DNA of 43,722 nucleotides from NCBI GenBank assembly GCA_963923455.1, contig CAWULT010000027.1:1-43722 (forward strand), read 5' to 3'. This document shows, one piece after another, positions 22,948 through 30,257 of this stretch; positions within the stretch are counted from its first letter, which is position 1, and each line of letters begins with the position of its first letter. The DNA is from CAWULT01 sp963923455. Lineage in GTDB: Bacteria; Acidobacteriota; Vicinamibacteria; Vicinamibacterales; UBA2999. The notes under the pieces are model-generated. The model had not been told where the DNA came from and searched no databases. It was given only the letters and a program-made list of their open reading frames with translations. A program made the position numbers and the translations under genes.

Positions 22948-25284
22948 ATGATGGGGATTGTGCAGCGACTGACCTACACCTTGGCCCTGGCCGCGCTGGC
23001 CTGTTCGACGGCCTTCGCGCAGGGCACCGGCACCATCTCGGGCGTCGTCGTGGACGAGACCGGCGGCGTGCTGCCTGGGGTCACGGTCGACCTCCACGCC
23101 GAAGGGATGGAGCACACGGCCGTCACCGACGGCGTCGGCGCCTTTCGCATCGAGGGCATTCCGGCCGGCCCGGCCGACGTCACCTTCAAGCTGATCAACT
23201 TCACGAACGTGCGGCGGACCGTCAGGGTCGCAGCCGGCCAGACGGTCACCGTCAACGCCACACTGGGCCTGTCGCTCACCGCGGACGTCGTCGTCACCGG
23301 CTCCCGCACCTTCCGGAACGTCGCGGACCTCGACAACCCGGCCGAGAACCTGGTGGGCATCGCCGCGGCCGCCAGCCAGGGCGCCATCACCGCGCGGCAA
23401 CTCGAGGCCCGGCCCATCATGCGGCCCGCGGAGGTCCTCGAGGCGGTCCCCGGCCTCATCGTCAGCCAGCACAGCGGCGAGGGCAAGGCCAACCAGTACT
23501 ACCTGCGCGGCTTCAACCTCGACCACGGGTCCGACTTCCTGACGACCATCGCGGGCGTGCCGCTCAACACGCCGACCGGCGGCCACTTCCACGGCTACTC
23601 CGACAGCAACCTGATGATCCCGGAGCTCGTCAGCGGCGTGCAGTTCAAGAAGGGCCCCTACTTCGCCGAGGACGGCGACTTCTCCGCCGCCGGCTCGGCC
23701 AACGTCAACTACGTCAACAGCCTCGACCGCCCGATCGTGACCGCCAGCGGCGGCGGACAGGGCTGGGGCCGGGTGCTCGCCGCGGCGTCGCCGAAGATCG
23801 GCAAGGGCCATCTGCTCGGCGGCATCGAACTGACGCTGAACGACGGGCCCTGGGTGCGCCCCGACGACCTGCGGAAGGCCAACGGCATCGTGCGGTACAG
23901 CCTCGGTGACTCCCGCTCGGGCCTCTCCATCACCGGGATGGGCTATGACGGCCAGTGGAACGCCACCGACCAGGTGCCGCTGCGCGCCATCGAGAGCGGC
24001 CTGATCTCCCGCTTCGGCAACATCGACCCCACCGACGTCGGCCGCACGTCACGCTACAGCCTGGCGTTCGACGGCCAGCGATCGAACGGCAAGTCGTCGA
24101 CCCGCGTCACCGGCTATGTGATGCGGTATTCGCTGAACCTGGTCCAGAACTTCACCTACTTCCTGAACGACCCGGTCAACGGCGATCAGTTCGAGCAGTC
24201 GGACCGGCGCTGGGTGAGCGGCGCCCGCGTCTCGCACCGGCGCCTCGGTGAGGTGTTCGGCAAGCACATCGAGTCGGCCATCGGCGCACAGCTGCGCCGC
24301 GACGACATCGGCGAGATCGGCTTCTACAACACCATCCGGGCGCGCCGCGTGGGCACGGTGCGCAGCGACTCGCTGGACCTGCTCTCGGTAGCCGGCTTCG
24401 GCCAGTCCGAGATCGAATGGGGCCGCAGGCTGCGGACGACGATCGGCGTCCGGGTCGATCGCTTCGGCTACGACGTCCGGTCCAGCAACCCGCTCAACTC
24501 CGGCGCCGACGCCTCCGCGATCGCCAGCCCGAAGCTCTCCGCCGTGCTCGGCCCGTGGGCCAGCACCGAGTTCTACGTCAACGCGGGCTACGGGTACCAC
24601 AGCAACGACGCGCGGGGCGCCGCGCTGCGCGTGGACCCGCGCACCGGCGATCCGGTCGATCCGTTGAACCTGCTCACCCGCGCGCGGGGGGCGGAGGTGG
24701 GTGTCCGGACGGTGCGCATCAAGGGCCTGCAGTCAACGGCCACGCTGTGGTACCTCGGCTTCGACTCGGAGCTGCTGTTCGTCGGCGACGCGGGCATCAC
24801 CGAGGCGAGCCGCCCCAGCCGGCGGTACGGCCTGGAGTGGACCAACTACGCCAGGCTGAACCCGTGGATGACCGCCGAGGCCGACGTCTCGTTCTCGCGC
24901 GCGCGGTTCACGAACGACGATCCCGCCGGCAATCTGATCCCCGGCGCCCTCGACCGTGTCGTGTCGGGGGCCGTCACGGTGGAACCCGCGAAGCGGGTGT
25001 TCGGCAGCCTCCGGCTGCGGCACTTCGGTCCACGGCCGCTCGTCGAGGATGGCAGCGAGCGGTCGAAGGCCACGACGATCTGGAATGGGGAGGTCGGCGC
25101 GAGGCTGGCTCCGAAGGTGCGGCTGTCGTTCGAGGTCTACAACCTCTTCGACGCGAAGGTGGCCGACATCGACTACTTCTACACGTCCCGGCTGCCGGGT
25201 GAGCCCCTCGGGGGTGTCGACGGCATCCACACGCACCCGTCCATCCCGCGGATGGGCCGCGTGACGCTGCAGGTGTCGTTCTAG
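22948..25284 (+). CDS. TonB-dependent receptor with CarboxypepD-like N-terminal domain
   Basis: The 778-residue product has a signal peptide (LTYTLALAALACSTAFAQ), a carboxypeptidase-regulatory-like domain (about 27-110; GVVVDETGGVLPGVTVDLHA), a plug (RPAEVLEAVPGLIVSQHSGE; YYLRGFNLDHGSDF) and a barrel ending VTLQVSF. GGHFHGYSDSNLMIPELVSG and KKGPYFAEDGDF mark a distinct receptor subfamily found widely in Proteobacteria and Acidobacteria. The His-rich plug loop (HFHGYSD) could contact a metal chelate, but substrate is unknown. ATG 22948 or 22951. An OmpR/PhoB-like repeat array lies directly upstream. It converges on module C, sharing the bases CTAG for both stop codons (25281-25284). Confidence 0.87.
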   Translation: MMGIVQRLTYTLALAALACSTAFAQGTGTISGVVVDETGGVLPGVTVDLHAEGMEHTAVTDGVGAFRIEGIPAGPADVTFKLINFTNVRRTVRVAAGQTVTVNATLGLSLTADVVVTGSRTFRNVADLDNPAENLVGIAAAASQGAITARQLEARPIMRPAEVLEAVPGLIVSQHSGEGKANQYYLRGFNLDHGSDFLTTIAGVPLNTPTGGHFHGYSDSNLMIPELVSGVQFKKGPYFAEDGDFSAAGSANVNYVNSLDRPIVTASGGGQGWGRVLAAASPKIGKGHLLGGIELTLNDGPWVRPDDLRKANGIVRYSLGDSRSGLSITGMGYDGQWNATDQVPLRAIESGLISRFGNIDPTDVGRTSRYSLAFDGQRSNGKSSTRVTGYVMRYSLNLVQNFTYFLNDPVNGDQFEQSDRRWVSGARVSHRRLGEVFGKHIESAIGAQLRRDDIGEIGFYNTIRARRVGTVRSDSLDLLSVAGFGQSEIEWGRRLRTTIGVRVDRFGYDVRSSNPLNSGADASAIASPKLSAVLGPWASTEFYVNAGYGYHSNDARGAALRVDPRTGDPVDPLNLLTRARGAEVGVRTVRIKGLQSTATLWYLGFDSELLFVGDAGITEASRPSRRYGLEWTNYARLNPWMTAEADVSFSRARFTNDDPAGNLIPGALDRVVSGAVTVEPAKRVFGSLRLRHFGPRPLVEDGSERSKATTIWNGEVGARLAPKVRLSFEVYNLFDAKVADIDYFYTSRLPGEPLGGVDGIHTHPSIPRMGRVTLQVSF

Positions 25285-25778
25285 GGCCTGAAGAAAGTCA
25301 GGAGCCGGCCGGCCGCCATCACGCCGATCCACGCGCACAGCGACACACTGCCGGCGATCCGGGCGCCGAGGGGCGGGGCGGCGTCCGCCGCCCGCGCGAG
25401 CAGGCGGTGGAACGTCGTGCTGTAGAACGCCAGCACGTTCAGGCCGGCGACCGCGAAGAACGCGACTTTGAAGCGGAACGCCAGGTTGAACAGGTACTGG
25501 TCAGGAGTGCCGGCCAGGAAGCAGAAGCCCGTCACCGCATTGAGCACGAACCCGGAGACCCCGAGCGGAATCAGCCGGTGAAACGCCGCAATCGGCACGG
25601 CCCGGGCAAAGCCCAGCAGCCGCAGATCGAACAACCCCACCACCCCGACGAGCACCGACATCCCGAGGAAGTGGAGCGACTCGCAGATGGGCCACGCCCA
25701 GCGCGCGTCGCGCATCAGTTCGCCGACCGGCGTGTAGTAGAGCCAGTGCTCGAGCGCGTGCAGGGTCTCGTTCAGCAC
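25281..25778 (-). CDS. Module C long-type subunit, four-helix membrane protein
   Basis: The 165-residue product aligns with modules A and B: W27-AWPICESLH36-FLGMSVLVG, IPLGVSGFVLNAVTG and PDQYLFNLAFRFKVAF. It lacks the PFIGNAF tail of the other two and ends RLLTFFRP. GTG 25778 overlaps the end of the partner gene (GTGCTGA), so translation is coupled. Its stop lies inside the stop of the convergent TonB receptor gene. Function unknown. Confidence 0.75.
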   Translation of the reverse strand: MLNETLHALEHWLYYTPVGELMRDARWAWPICESLHFLGMSVLVGVVGLFDLRLLGFARAVPIAAFHRLIPLGVSGFVLNAVTGFCFLAGTPDQYLFNLAFRFKVAFFAVAGLNVLAFYSTTFHRLLARAADAAPPLGARIAGSVSLCAWIGVMAAGRLLTFFRP

Positions 25779-26278
25779 GGGCTGTCCACCATCAGGCGCG
25801 TACAGGTGTACGCGAGGAAGCGGCCGGCCGGGATGGCGACGGCCCACGCCGCGAGCGACAGCCCGGCGAGCCGAACCAATGCGGCCGGCGGAGGCCCGTC
25901 GTGCTCGGGCGGCAGGGCGCGCATCCGGCGGCGGATGACGAGCGCCGTGACGAAGCCCACCGCCACCAGCGCCAGCTTCGCGTAGAAGAGCGGGTTGGTC
26001 AGCGCCTTCGTCGGATAGGCGACGAGCAGCGCCAGGCCGGACGCGAGATTCACCCAGAACCCGACCCACACCACCAGGAAGTACCGCTCGAGCGAACGGA
26101 GCGGCACGCCGGGAATCAGGCCGAGGATGCGGGCGTCGATGACGACGTTGGCGCCGACCAGGAACGCCAGCCCCCACGTGTGCAGGATCAGCGCGAACGG
26201 AAACACCCAGAGCGACGGGGACTCCCGCAGCCAGGTGCTGAGCGCGCTCGACTCGATGGCGAGGAAGACGGCGTCCAT
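25772..26278 (-). CDS. Module C short subunit, four-helix membrane protein (DUF6644-like)
   Basis: The 168-residue product has W24 and H33 at the same numbers as in modules A and B (SLWVFPFALILHTWG), preceded by the shared TWLRES, and then VVIDARILG, VGFWVNLASGLALL and YAKLALVAVG. It is the first gene of the module C pair. TAAGAT (26298-26293) lies 14 nt before the ATG and may be its -10 box. No CTTCAGG array is found upstream of this copy. Confidence 0.75.
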   Translation of the reverse strand: MDAVFLAIESSALSTWLRESPSLWVFPFALILHTWGLAFLVGANVVIDARILGLIPGVPLRSLERYFLVVWVGFWVNLASGLALLVAYPTKALTNPLFYAKLALVAVGFVTALVIRRRMRALPPEHDGPPPAALVRLAGLSLAAWAVAIPAGRFLAYTCTRLMVDSPC

Positions 26279-26654
26279 GACGGGCCGCGGGCATCTTACG
26301 CCCAGACCGCCCACGCGACGAAAGATTCCGCTGGCGACGCGACGAGCCGAGTGTGCCGGGTCGCCGCTGTCGCCCGCCGTACACGACTCGGGGCGGGCCC
26401 ATGCTCCCGGCAACCGGGTAGACCCGCCCCTCGTCGCAGTTCACTCCCGCCAAGACCTGACTTGTCAGAGCGCGGCGTCGGCGGTTGCCGACAATGGCAG
26501 CACGTTTCGTGCCCGGTCGAGCCGCTCGCGTCCGCAGCGACTTGCGCCCGTTTCGGCCCGAGTTCGGCCCGGCATGCCTGGCAATCCGGTTCGTTGAAGC
26601 CGCGCGATCCAGCAATCCGGATTCAGGAACCGGCGTCCCCCCGACAGCGGGGCC
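26279..26654. other. 376-bp intergenic region with one structured hairpin
   Basis: This stretch separates module C (minus) from the end of the TonB receptor gene (minus). It holds the module C -10 box, a two-part hairpin (26390-26430) and two copies of a short direct repeat, GCAATCCGG (in GCAATCCGGTTC and GCAATCCGGATTC) near 26580-26625. I see no ORF with coding character. Confidence 0.6.
26390..26430. repeat. Two-stem hairpin element of unknown role
   Basis: GGGGCGGG (26390-26397) pairs with CCCGCCCC (26423-26430) and, inside an asymmetric internal loop, CCCGG (26406-26410) pairs with CCGGG (26414-26418) around a CAA loop. There is no T-run on either strand, so it is not a standard terminator; it might stabilise the 3' end of the receptor mRNA or lie in a structured leader of module C. 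Confidence 0.4.
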
Positions 26655-29246
26655 CTAGCGGTTCCGCAGCGCCACGCGCAGCGTGACGCCCGCCGTGCGG
26701 GGATCACCGGGCTGGCCCACGAACAGGCCGGTGTTGCCGGGCGCCGGCGACAGCAGGTCGTAGTAGTCCGTGTTGAACAGGTTGCGGGCCCAGATCGAGA
26801 ACGTCCAGCCGTCGCCCGCGCGGAAGCCGACCCGGGCATTGACCAGCGTGTAGCCGTCGACGATCAGGTACCGCGACGCGCTCGGGCTCGACGAGAACGA
26901 CGACCGGTAGCTCGTGTCGAACGCCGCGAAGTACTCGCCGGCGCGGCCCAGCAGGCCCGCATTGCGGAAGATGTACTCGCCGCCGAACGAGACGGCCCGC
27001 TTCGAGATGCCGGGCAGTTGGGTACCCGACACGTCCTTCACCTGAGGGCCGCCCGTGTCTTCGAGCGGCGGCGGCGCGTCCGGGAACGACACGTACCTGC
27101 CATCGGTGAACGCCGCCGACGCGTAGAACGACAGGCTCCGGCCGATGTTGGCGCTCGAGTCGACCTCCACGCCGCGCACGCGGACCTTGTCGGCGTTGGC
27201 GAGGTACCCGCGCAGCACGCCGACGCCGGCGTTGACGACCTGCGCCTGGAAGTCGCGCGTCTCCGTGTCGAACACGGCCACGTTGGCCGTCACGTTCCGG
27301 AACGGGTTGGTCTTCACGCCGAACTCGAGGTGTCGGACGTCTTCGGGCTTGACCGTCGCGGCCGACAGCACCGGCCGGTCCTGCGCGTCGGTGGGCAGGC
27401 CGTTCAGGTTCAGGCCCACCGACTTGAAGCTCTTCGCGTAGGTCGCATAGGTGTTGACCGGCTCGGCCACCTTGTACGCCACCGTGAACTGCCCCGAGGT
27501 GTTCGTGTTGGCGACATCGGCCGTGTACGCCTGGGGCGCCAGCACCGAGCGCTGCAGCGCGACGAGCGCGGGCACAGTGGTCTGCAGCCCTCCGTACACC
27601 CGCTGGTCGAAGTGCACGTCCTTCGTGTCGTGGTTGAGACGCAGCCCAGGCATCAGCCGCAGCCGGTCCGTGACGGACCACTCCACCTGGCCGAAGGCCG
27701 CCGCGCTCGCATTGCGAAAGCGCATGAACTGGTCGTACCCGTAGCCGTCGAGCAGGCCCGGCGTGGCCGCGTTGGCGCCCGGCGCCAGCAGGTAGCGCGC
27801 CGCGGCCGCACCCTGCTCCTGCTTGAACGACGGATCGGAGTCGATGCCCTGGTGGAAGAAGAACGCGCCGGCCACCAGGTGCAGGCTCGGCGCCAGGTCG
27901 CCGGCGTAGCGGACCTCCTGGGTGGTCTGCGTCTGGTAGGACAGGGCTGCCGACACCGTCGTGATCGGCAGGCCGATGAAGTCCCGGTCGTTCGACGGCT
28001 TCCAGTCCCAGTACCGCCACGCCGTCGTCGAGGTCAGCCGGCCGCGCCACACCTTCCAGTCGACGTTCAGCGACGCGCCGCCGAGATCCTGGTACGACCG
28101 GACCTGCGAGTCGATGTCGGTCAGGCGGTCGAACGCGTTGTAACTGGGCGGTGTGTAGTTCAGGTCGGCCGCGATCGCGGCCCACTGCCGGTTGGCGGCG
28201 CGCAGCGTGGGCGCCACGCCGGCGACCACCTGCGTGTTGCCCTTGAGGCGCTGCCGCGTGTAGTCGGCCGCGAACGTCACGGCGATCGCATCCGACGGCG
28301 CGTAGAGGACCTGGCCGCGCCATCCCAGGTTGTTGAGGTCGTTGACGTCGTTGCCCGTGCGGGTGTTGAGCAGCACGCCGTCACGCTGCGTGCCCGAGAA
28401 CGAGAGCCGGCCGGCCACGTGCTTGAACAACGGGCCGGTGATCGAGGCCTTGGCCTGCACGAAGCCGAAGTTGCCGTAGTTCAGCTCGAACTCCGAGCCG
28501 GGCGTGAAGCTCGGCTTTCGCGTGGTGACGTTGATGGCACCGGCTGTCGTGTTCTTGCCGAACAGCGTGCCCTGCGGCCCGCGCAGCACCTCGACCTGCT
28601 CGACGTCGAGGAAGTCCGACGTGGCGGCCGCGGGCCGTGCGTAGAACACACCGTCGATGTAGAGGCCGACGCCCGGCTCGATGCCGTCGTTGGTCAGGCC
28701 GAACGGCGCGCCGAGGCCGCGGATGTTGATCGACGAATTGCGGGGGTTGGTCGAGTAGAACTGCACGGTTGGCAGCATTTCCTTCAGGCGGTTCACGTTG
28801 AACGCCCCGGCGTCGGCCACCAGGTCGCCGCGGACGACCGACACGGGGATCGGCACCTCCTGCGCGACCTCCTCGGTGCGGCGGGCCGTCACGACCACCG
28901 ACTGCGAGAAGCGGGCCGGGCTCAGCGTCGCGTCGCTGGTCGCTGACTGCCCCGCGGCGAGCGCAACGCGGGAAATGGCCGTCTCGAACCCGTCGAGGGC
29001 CACCTCGATGCGGTAGCGGCCGGGCGCCAGTCCTTCGACGCGGAACGCGCCCTCGCCGTCGGTGACGGCCTCCGTGGCCGCACTCGTGTCTTCGTTGACG
29101 ACCTTGACGGTCGAGCCGGGAATCGTGCCGCCCGACGAATCGCGCACGACACCGGCCACGGTGGCCGTGCCGGCTTGCGCCGCCGCCATCGCAGGCAGCA
29201 GGGCCAGCACCAGGGCCACCACGAACTTGAACGACTTGCTCGACAT
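26655..29246 (-). CDS. TonB-dependent receptor under a cysteine leader
   Basis: The 863-residue product has a signal peptide (FVVALVLALLPAMAAAQ), a CarboxypepD_reg domain (about 24-105; GVVRDSSGGTIPGSTVKVVN), a plug (SINIRGLGAPFG; YIDGVFYARPAA; VLRGPQGTLFGKNTTAGAIN) and a barrel ending LRVALRNR. The plug region is close to the FecA/siderophore and TonB-receptor type that recruits small ligands. GGAGGG (29259-29254) lies 7 nt before ATG 29246. A hairpin (29280-29260) ends exactly where this ribosome site begins. Some 170 nt upstream lies a 29-residue leader with eight Cys codons, so expression is probably tied to cysteine supply and the ligand probably contains sulfur (sulfonate, sulfate ester, thiol or similar). 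The last point is inference. Confidence 0.87.
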   Translation of the reverse strand: MSSKSFKFVVALVLALLPAMAAAQAGTATVAGVVRDSSGGTIPGSTVKVVNEDTSAATEAVTDGEGAFRVEGLAPGRYRIEVALDGFETAISRVALAAGQSATSDATLSPARFSQSVVVTARRTEEVAQEVPIPVSVVRGDLVADAGAFNVNRLKEMLPTVQFYSTNPRNSSINIRGLGAPFGLTNDGIEPGVGLYIDGVFYARPAAATSDFLDVEQVEVLRGPQGTLFGKNTTAGAINVTTRKPSFTPGSEFELNYGNFGFVQAKASITGPLFKHVAGRLSFSGTQRDGVLLNTRTGNDVNDLNNLGWRGQVLYAPSDAIAVTFAADYTRQRLKGNTQVVAGVAPTLRAANRQWAAIAADLNYTPPSYNAFDRLTDIDSQVRSYQDLGGASLNVDWKVWRGRLTSTTAWRYWDWKPSNDRDFIGLPITTVSAALSYQTQTTQEVRYAGDLAPSLHLVAGAFFFHQGIDSDPSFKQEQGAAAARYLLAPGANAATPGLLDGYGYDQFMRFRNASAAAFGQVEWSVTDRLRLMPGLRLNHDTKDVHFDQRVYGGLQTTVPALVALQRSVLAPQAYTADVANTNTSGQFTVAYKVAEPVNTYATYAKSFKSVGLNLNGLPTDAQDRPVLSAATVKPEDVRHLEFGVKTNPFRNVTANVAVFDTETRDFQAQVVNAGVGVLRGYLANADKVRVRGVEVDSSANIGRSLSFYASAAFTDGRYVSFPDAPPPLEDTGGPQVKDVSGTQLPGISKRAVSFGGEYIFRNAGLLGRAGEYFAAFDTSYRSSFSSSPSASRYLIVDGYTLVNARVGFRAGDGWTFSIWARNLFNTDYYDLLSPAPGNTGLFVGQPGDPRTAGVTLRVALRNR

Positions 29247-29259
29247 CGACACACCCTCC

Positions 29260-29280
29260 GTGCGCGTCTCGTGCGCGCAC
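29260..29280 (-). promoter_or_regulatory. Hairpin abutting the receptor ribosome-binding site
   Basis: On the minus strand GTGCGCG (29280-29274) pairs with CGCGCAC (29266-29260) around a 7-nt loop, and GGAGGG follows directly. The 3' arm can instead pair with GTGCGCG inside the cysteine leader (29448-29442), so leader translation could change access to the ribosome site. The alternative pairing is inference. Confidence 0.4.
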
Positions 29281-29299
29281 CTCGTCACACCTCAACCAG

Positions 29300-29319
29300 G
29301 CCGGCGCGTACGCGCCGGC
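29300..29319. repeat. 20-bp perfect palindrome in the receptor leader
   Basis: GCCGGCGCGTACGCGCCGGC is self-complementary over all 20 bases. In RNA it would form an 8-bp hairpin with a GTAC loop. No T-run follows it on the minus strand, so it is not an intrinsic terminator; it could be an operator or part of an attenuator. Confidence 0.5.
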
Positions 29320-29414
29320 ACCATCGCATCGGAGCAGCCGAGCGACGAGGCAGACGAGCGAGTGTGGGGGGAAGACTACGGAGAGTTACGAATTGCGGGG
29401 TGACCTCTCCTCAC

Positions 29415-29504
29415 TCATCGGCCTGTCGTCGGCTCGATACACGCGCACCGACACGCGGCGCACGCGCAACAGACCGGACAACAGGACAGGACGTGAGAAG
29501 CCAT
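29415..29504 (-). CDS. Cysteine-rich leader peptide (29 residues) upstream of TonB receptor
   Basis: ATG 29504 to TGA 29417-29415 encodes 29 residues, eight of them Cys: SCCPVCCACAACRCAC spans residues 7-22. Five of the eight codons are TGT. The promoter's -10 box ends 12 nt before the ATG, leaving about five bases of leader. It lies between the Rrf2 gene and the receptor, on the receptor's strand, and the next gene downstream is the receptor. No intrinsic terminator separates them, in contrast to the two other leaders; a hairpin at the receptor ribosome site and a 20-bp palindrome are candidate control elements. Dense Cys codons, good promoter and recurrence at two other sulfur-related genes in the window argue against chance. 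Confidence 0.68.
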   Translation of the reverse strand: MASHVLSCCPVCCACAACRCACIEPTTGR

Positions 29505-29516
29505 CGAACGACGGGA

Positions 29517-29545
29517 ATCATAGCCCAGTTAGCCTACCGTGTCTA
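29517..29545 (-). promoter_or_regulatory. Promoter of the TonB-receptor cysteine leader
   Basis: On the minus strand TAGACA (29545-29540), a 17-bp spacer and TATGAT (29522-29517) form a near-consensus sigma70-type promoter. Confidence 0.7.
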
Positions 29546-29581
29546 TAGGACATTGGGACTTGCGCACCCTTGCGCGTGCCG

Positions 29582-30028
29582 TCACGCGCGGCGCCGGCGT
29601 CGCGCGGCCGGGCGAATCCGCCCGTTCAGCGCGTCGAGCGACATGTGATCGAGGATCTCCGATGTGGCGTCTCGCACCGCCTTCATCGCCACACGCACGC
29701 CGCAGGTCGCCTCGTCCACGCACTCCTGGCAGCGGGCGTAGGCGGTCTGGCTGACACAGGGCACGAGCGCGAGCGGGCCGTCGAGCGCGCGGATGACCTG
29801 CCCGATCGTGATCTGATCCGGGGCGCGACCGAGCGCGTAGCCTCCCCCCTGCCCCTTCCTGCTATGCAGCAGCCCGTGGCGCTTCAGGTCCAGCAGGATG
29901 GCTTCGAGGAACTTCTTCGGGATGCGCTCGTGTTCGGCCACCTCGGCGGCGGGGATCGGGCCGCGATCCGCCTGGCCGGCGAGGTAGAGCATGGCCTTCA
30001 CGCCGTACTTGGACTTCCTGGTGAGCAC
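29582..30028 (-). CDS. Rrf2-family transcription regulator with cysteine cluster
   Basis: The 148-residue product starts VLTRKSKYGVKAMLYLA, has the winged-helix body (IPKKFLEAILLDLKRHGLL; KGQGGGYALGR) and then Cys91, Cys100, Cys103 and Cys109 (PCVSQTAYARCQEC). IscR uses three Cys in the same stretch to hold an Fe-S cluster, while CymR has no such cluster and senses via CysK. This protein therefore could sense Fe-S or redox state. The tail is Arg-rich (RPAARRRRRA). GTG 30028 gives the usual Rrf2 N-terminus; an open frame runs to ATG 30073. It lies between a TonB receptor and cysDN, both under cysteine leaders, so a role in sulfur or Fe-S control is likely by context. Confidence 0.83.
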   Translation of the reverse strand: MLTRKSKYGVKAMLYLAGQADRGPIPAAEVAEHERIPKKFLEAILLDLKRHGLLHSRKGQGGGYALGRAPDQITIGQVIRALDGPLALVPCVSQTAYARCQECVDEATCGVRVAMKAVRDATSEILDHMSLDALNGRIRPAARRRRRA

Positions 30029-30085
30029 CGGATCAGTCTGCCTCGGCCAAGGGTACACCGGGTCCCCCGGCATTGCCCCCTGAGG

Positions 30086-30124
30086 CCTTTCGGGCCCGCC
30101 TTTGTGTGAAGGCGGCCCGAAAGG
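30086..30124. promoter_or_regulatory. Long inverted repeat overlapping the cysDN promoter
   Basis: CCTTTCGGGCCCGCCTT (30086-30102) is complementary to AAGGCGGCCCGAAAGG (30109-30124) with one extra C, around TGTGTG. The centre coincides with the -35 hexamer of the cysDN leader promoter, and it lies between the divergent Rrf2 and cysDN genes. An operator for the Rrf2 protein is plausible; no gene ends here, so a terminator makes little sense. Confidence 0.5.
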
Positions 30125-30131
30125 GTAAGAT
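30102..30131 (+). promoter_or_regulatory. Promoter of the cysDN cysteine leader
   Basis: TTGTGT (30102-30107), an 18-bp spacer and TAAGAT (30126-30131). The -10 box ends 10 nt before GTG 30142. Confidence 0.6.
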
Positions 30132-30141
30132 CGGACTCATC

Positions 30142-30225
30142 GTGACCGCCGGATTCCCCTGTCGCGCGTGTTGTTGTACCAGGACCCCTCAGGTCCCCGC
30201 GGTGACGGTCCGGCTGGCAGGGTGA
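30142..30225 (+). CDS. Cysteine leader peptide (27 residues) upstream of cysDN
   Basis: GTG 30142 to TGA 30223-30225 encodes 27 residues containing CRACCC (Cys 7, 10, 11, 12), all four codons TGT. By contrast cysD itself uses TGC at all five Cys. The nucleotides GCGCGTGTTGTTGT here are repeated exactly in the TauE/SafE leader. GGACC (30182-30186), just 3' of the Cys run, can pair with GGTCC (30192-30196); if a ribosome stalls on the Cys codons it covers the first arm and frees TCCCCG (30194-30199) to pair with CGGGGA (30263-30268) in the downstream terminator. That is a complete attenuation scheme for cysteine. The pairing model is inference; the codons and terminator are seen. Confidence 0.75.
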   Translation: MTAGFPCRACCCTRTPQVPAVTVRLAG

Positions 30226-30257
30226 CGAACGGGCACCCACGACACGCAGGAACGACG

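Noticed and set aside
26390..26430. Cobalamin or other known riboswitch upstream of module C
   Set aside because: The conserved cobalamin core sequences are absent on both strands and the element is too small; no other class I can recall matches.
30086..30124. The long inverted repeat as a transcription terminator
   Set aside because: No gene ends there and no T-run follows on the plus strand; it overlaps the -35 hexamer of the cysDN promoter, so an operator fits better.
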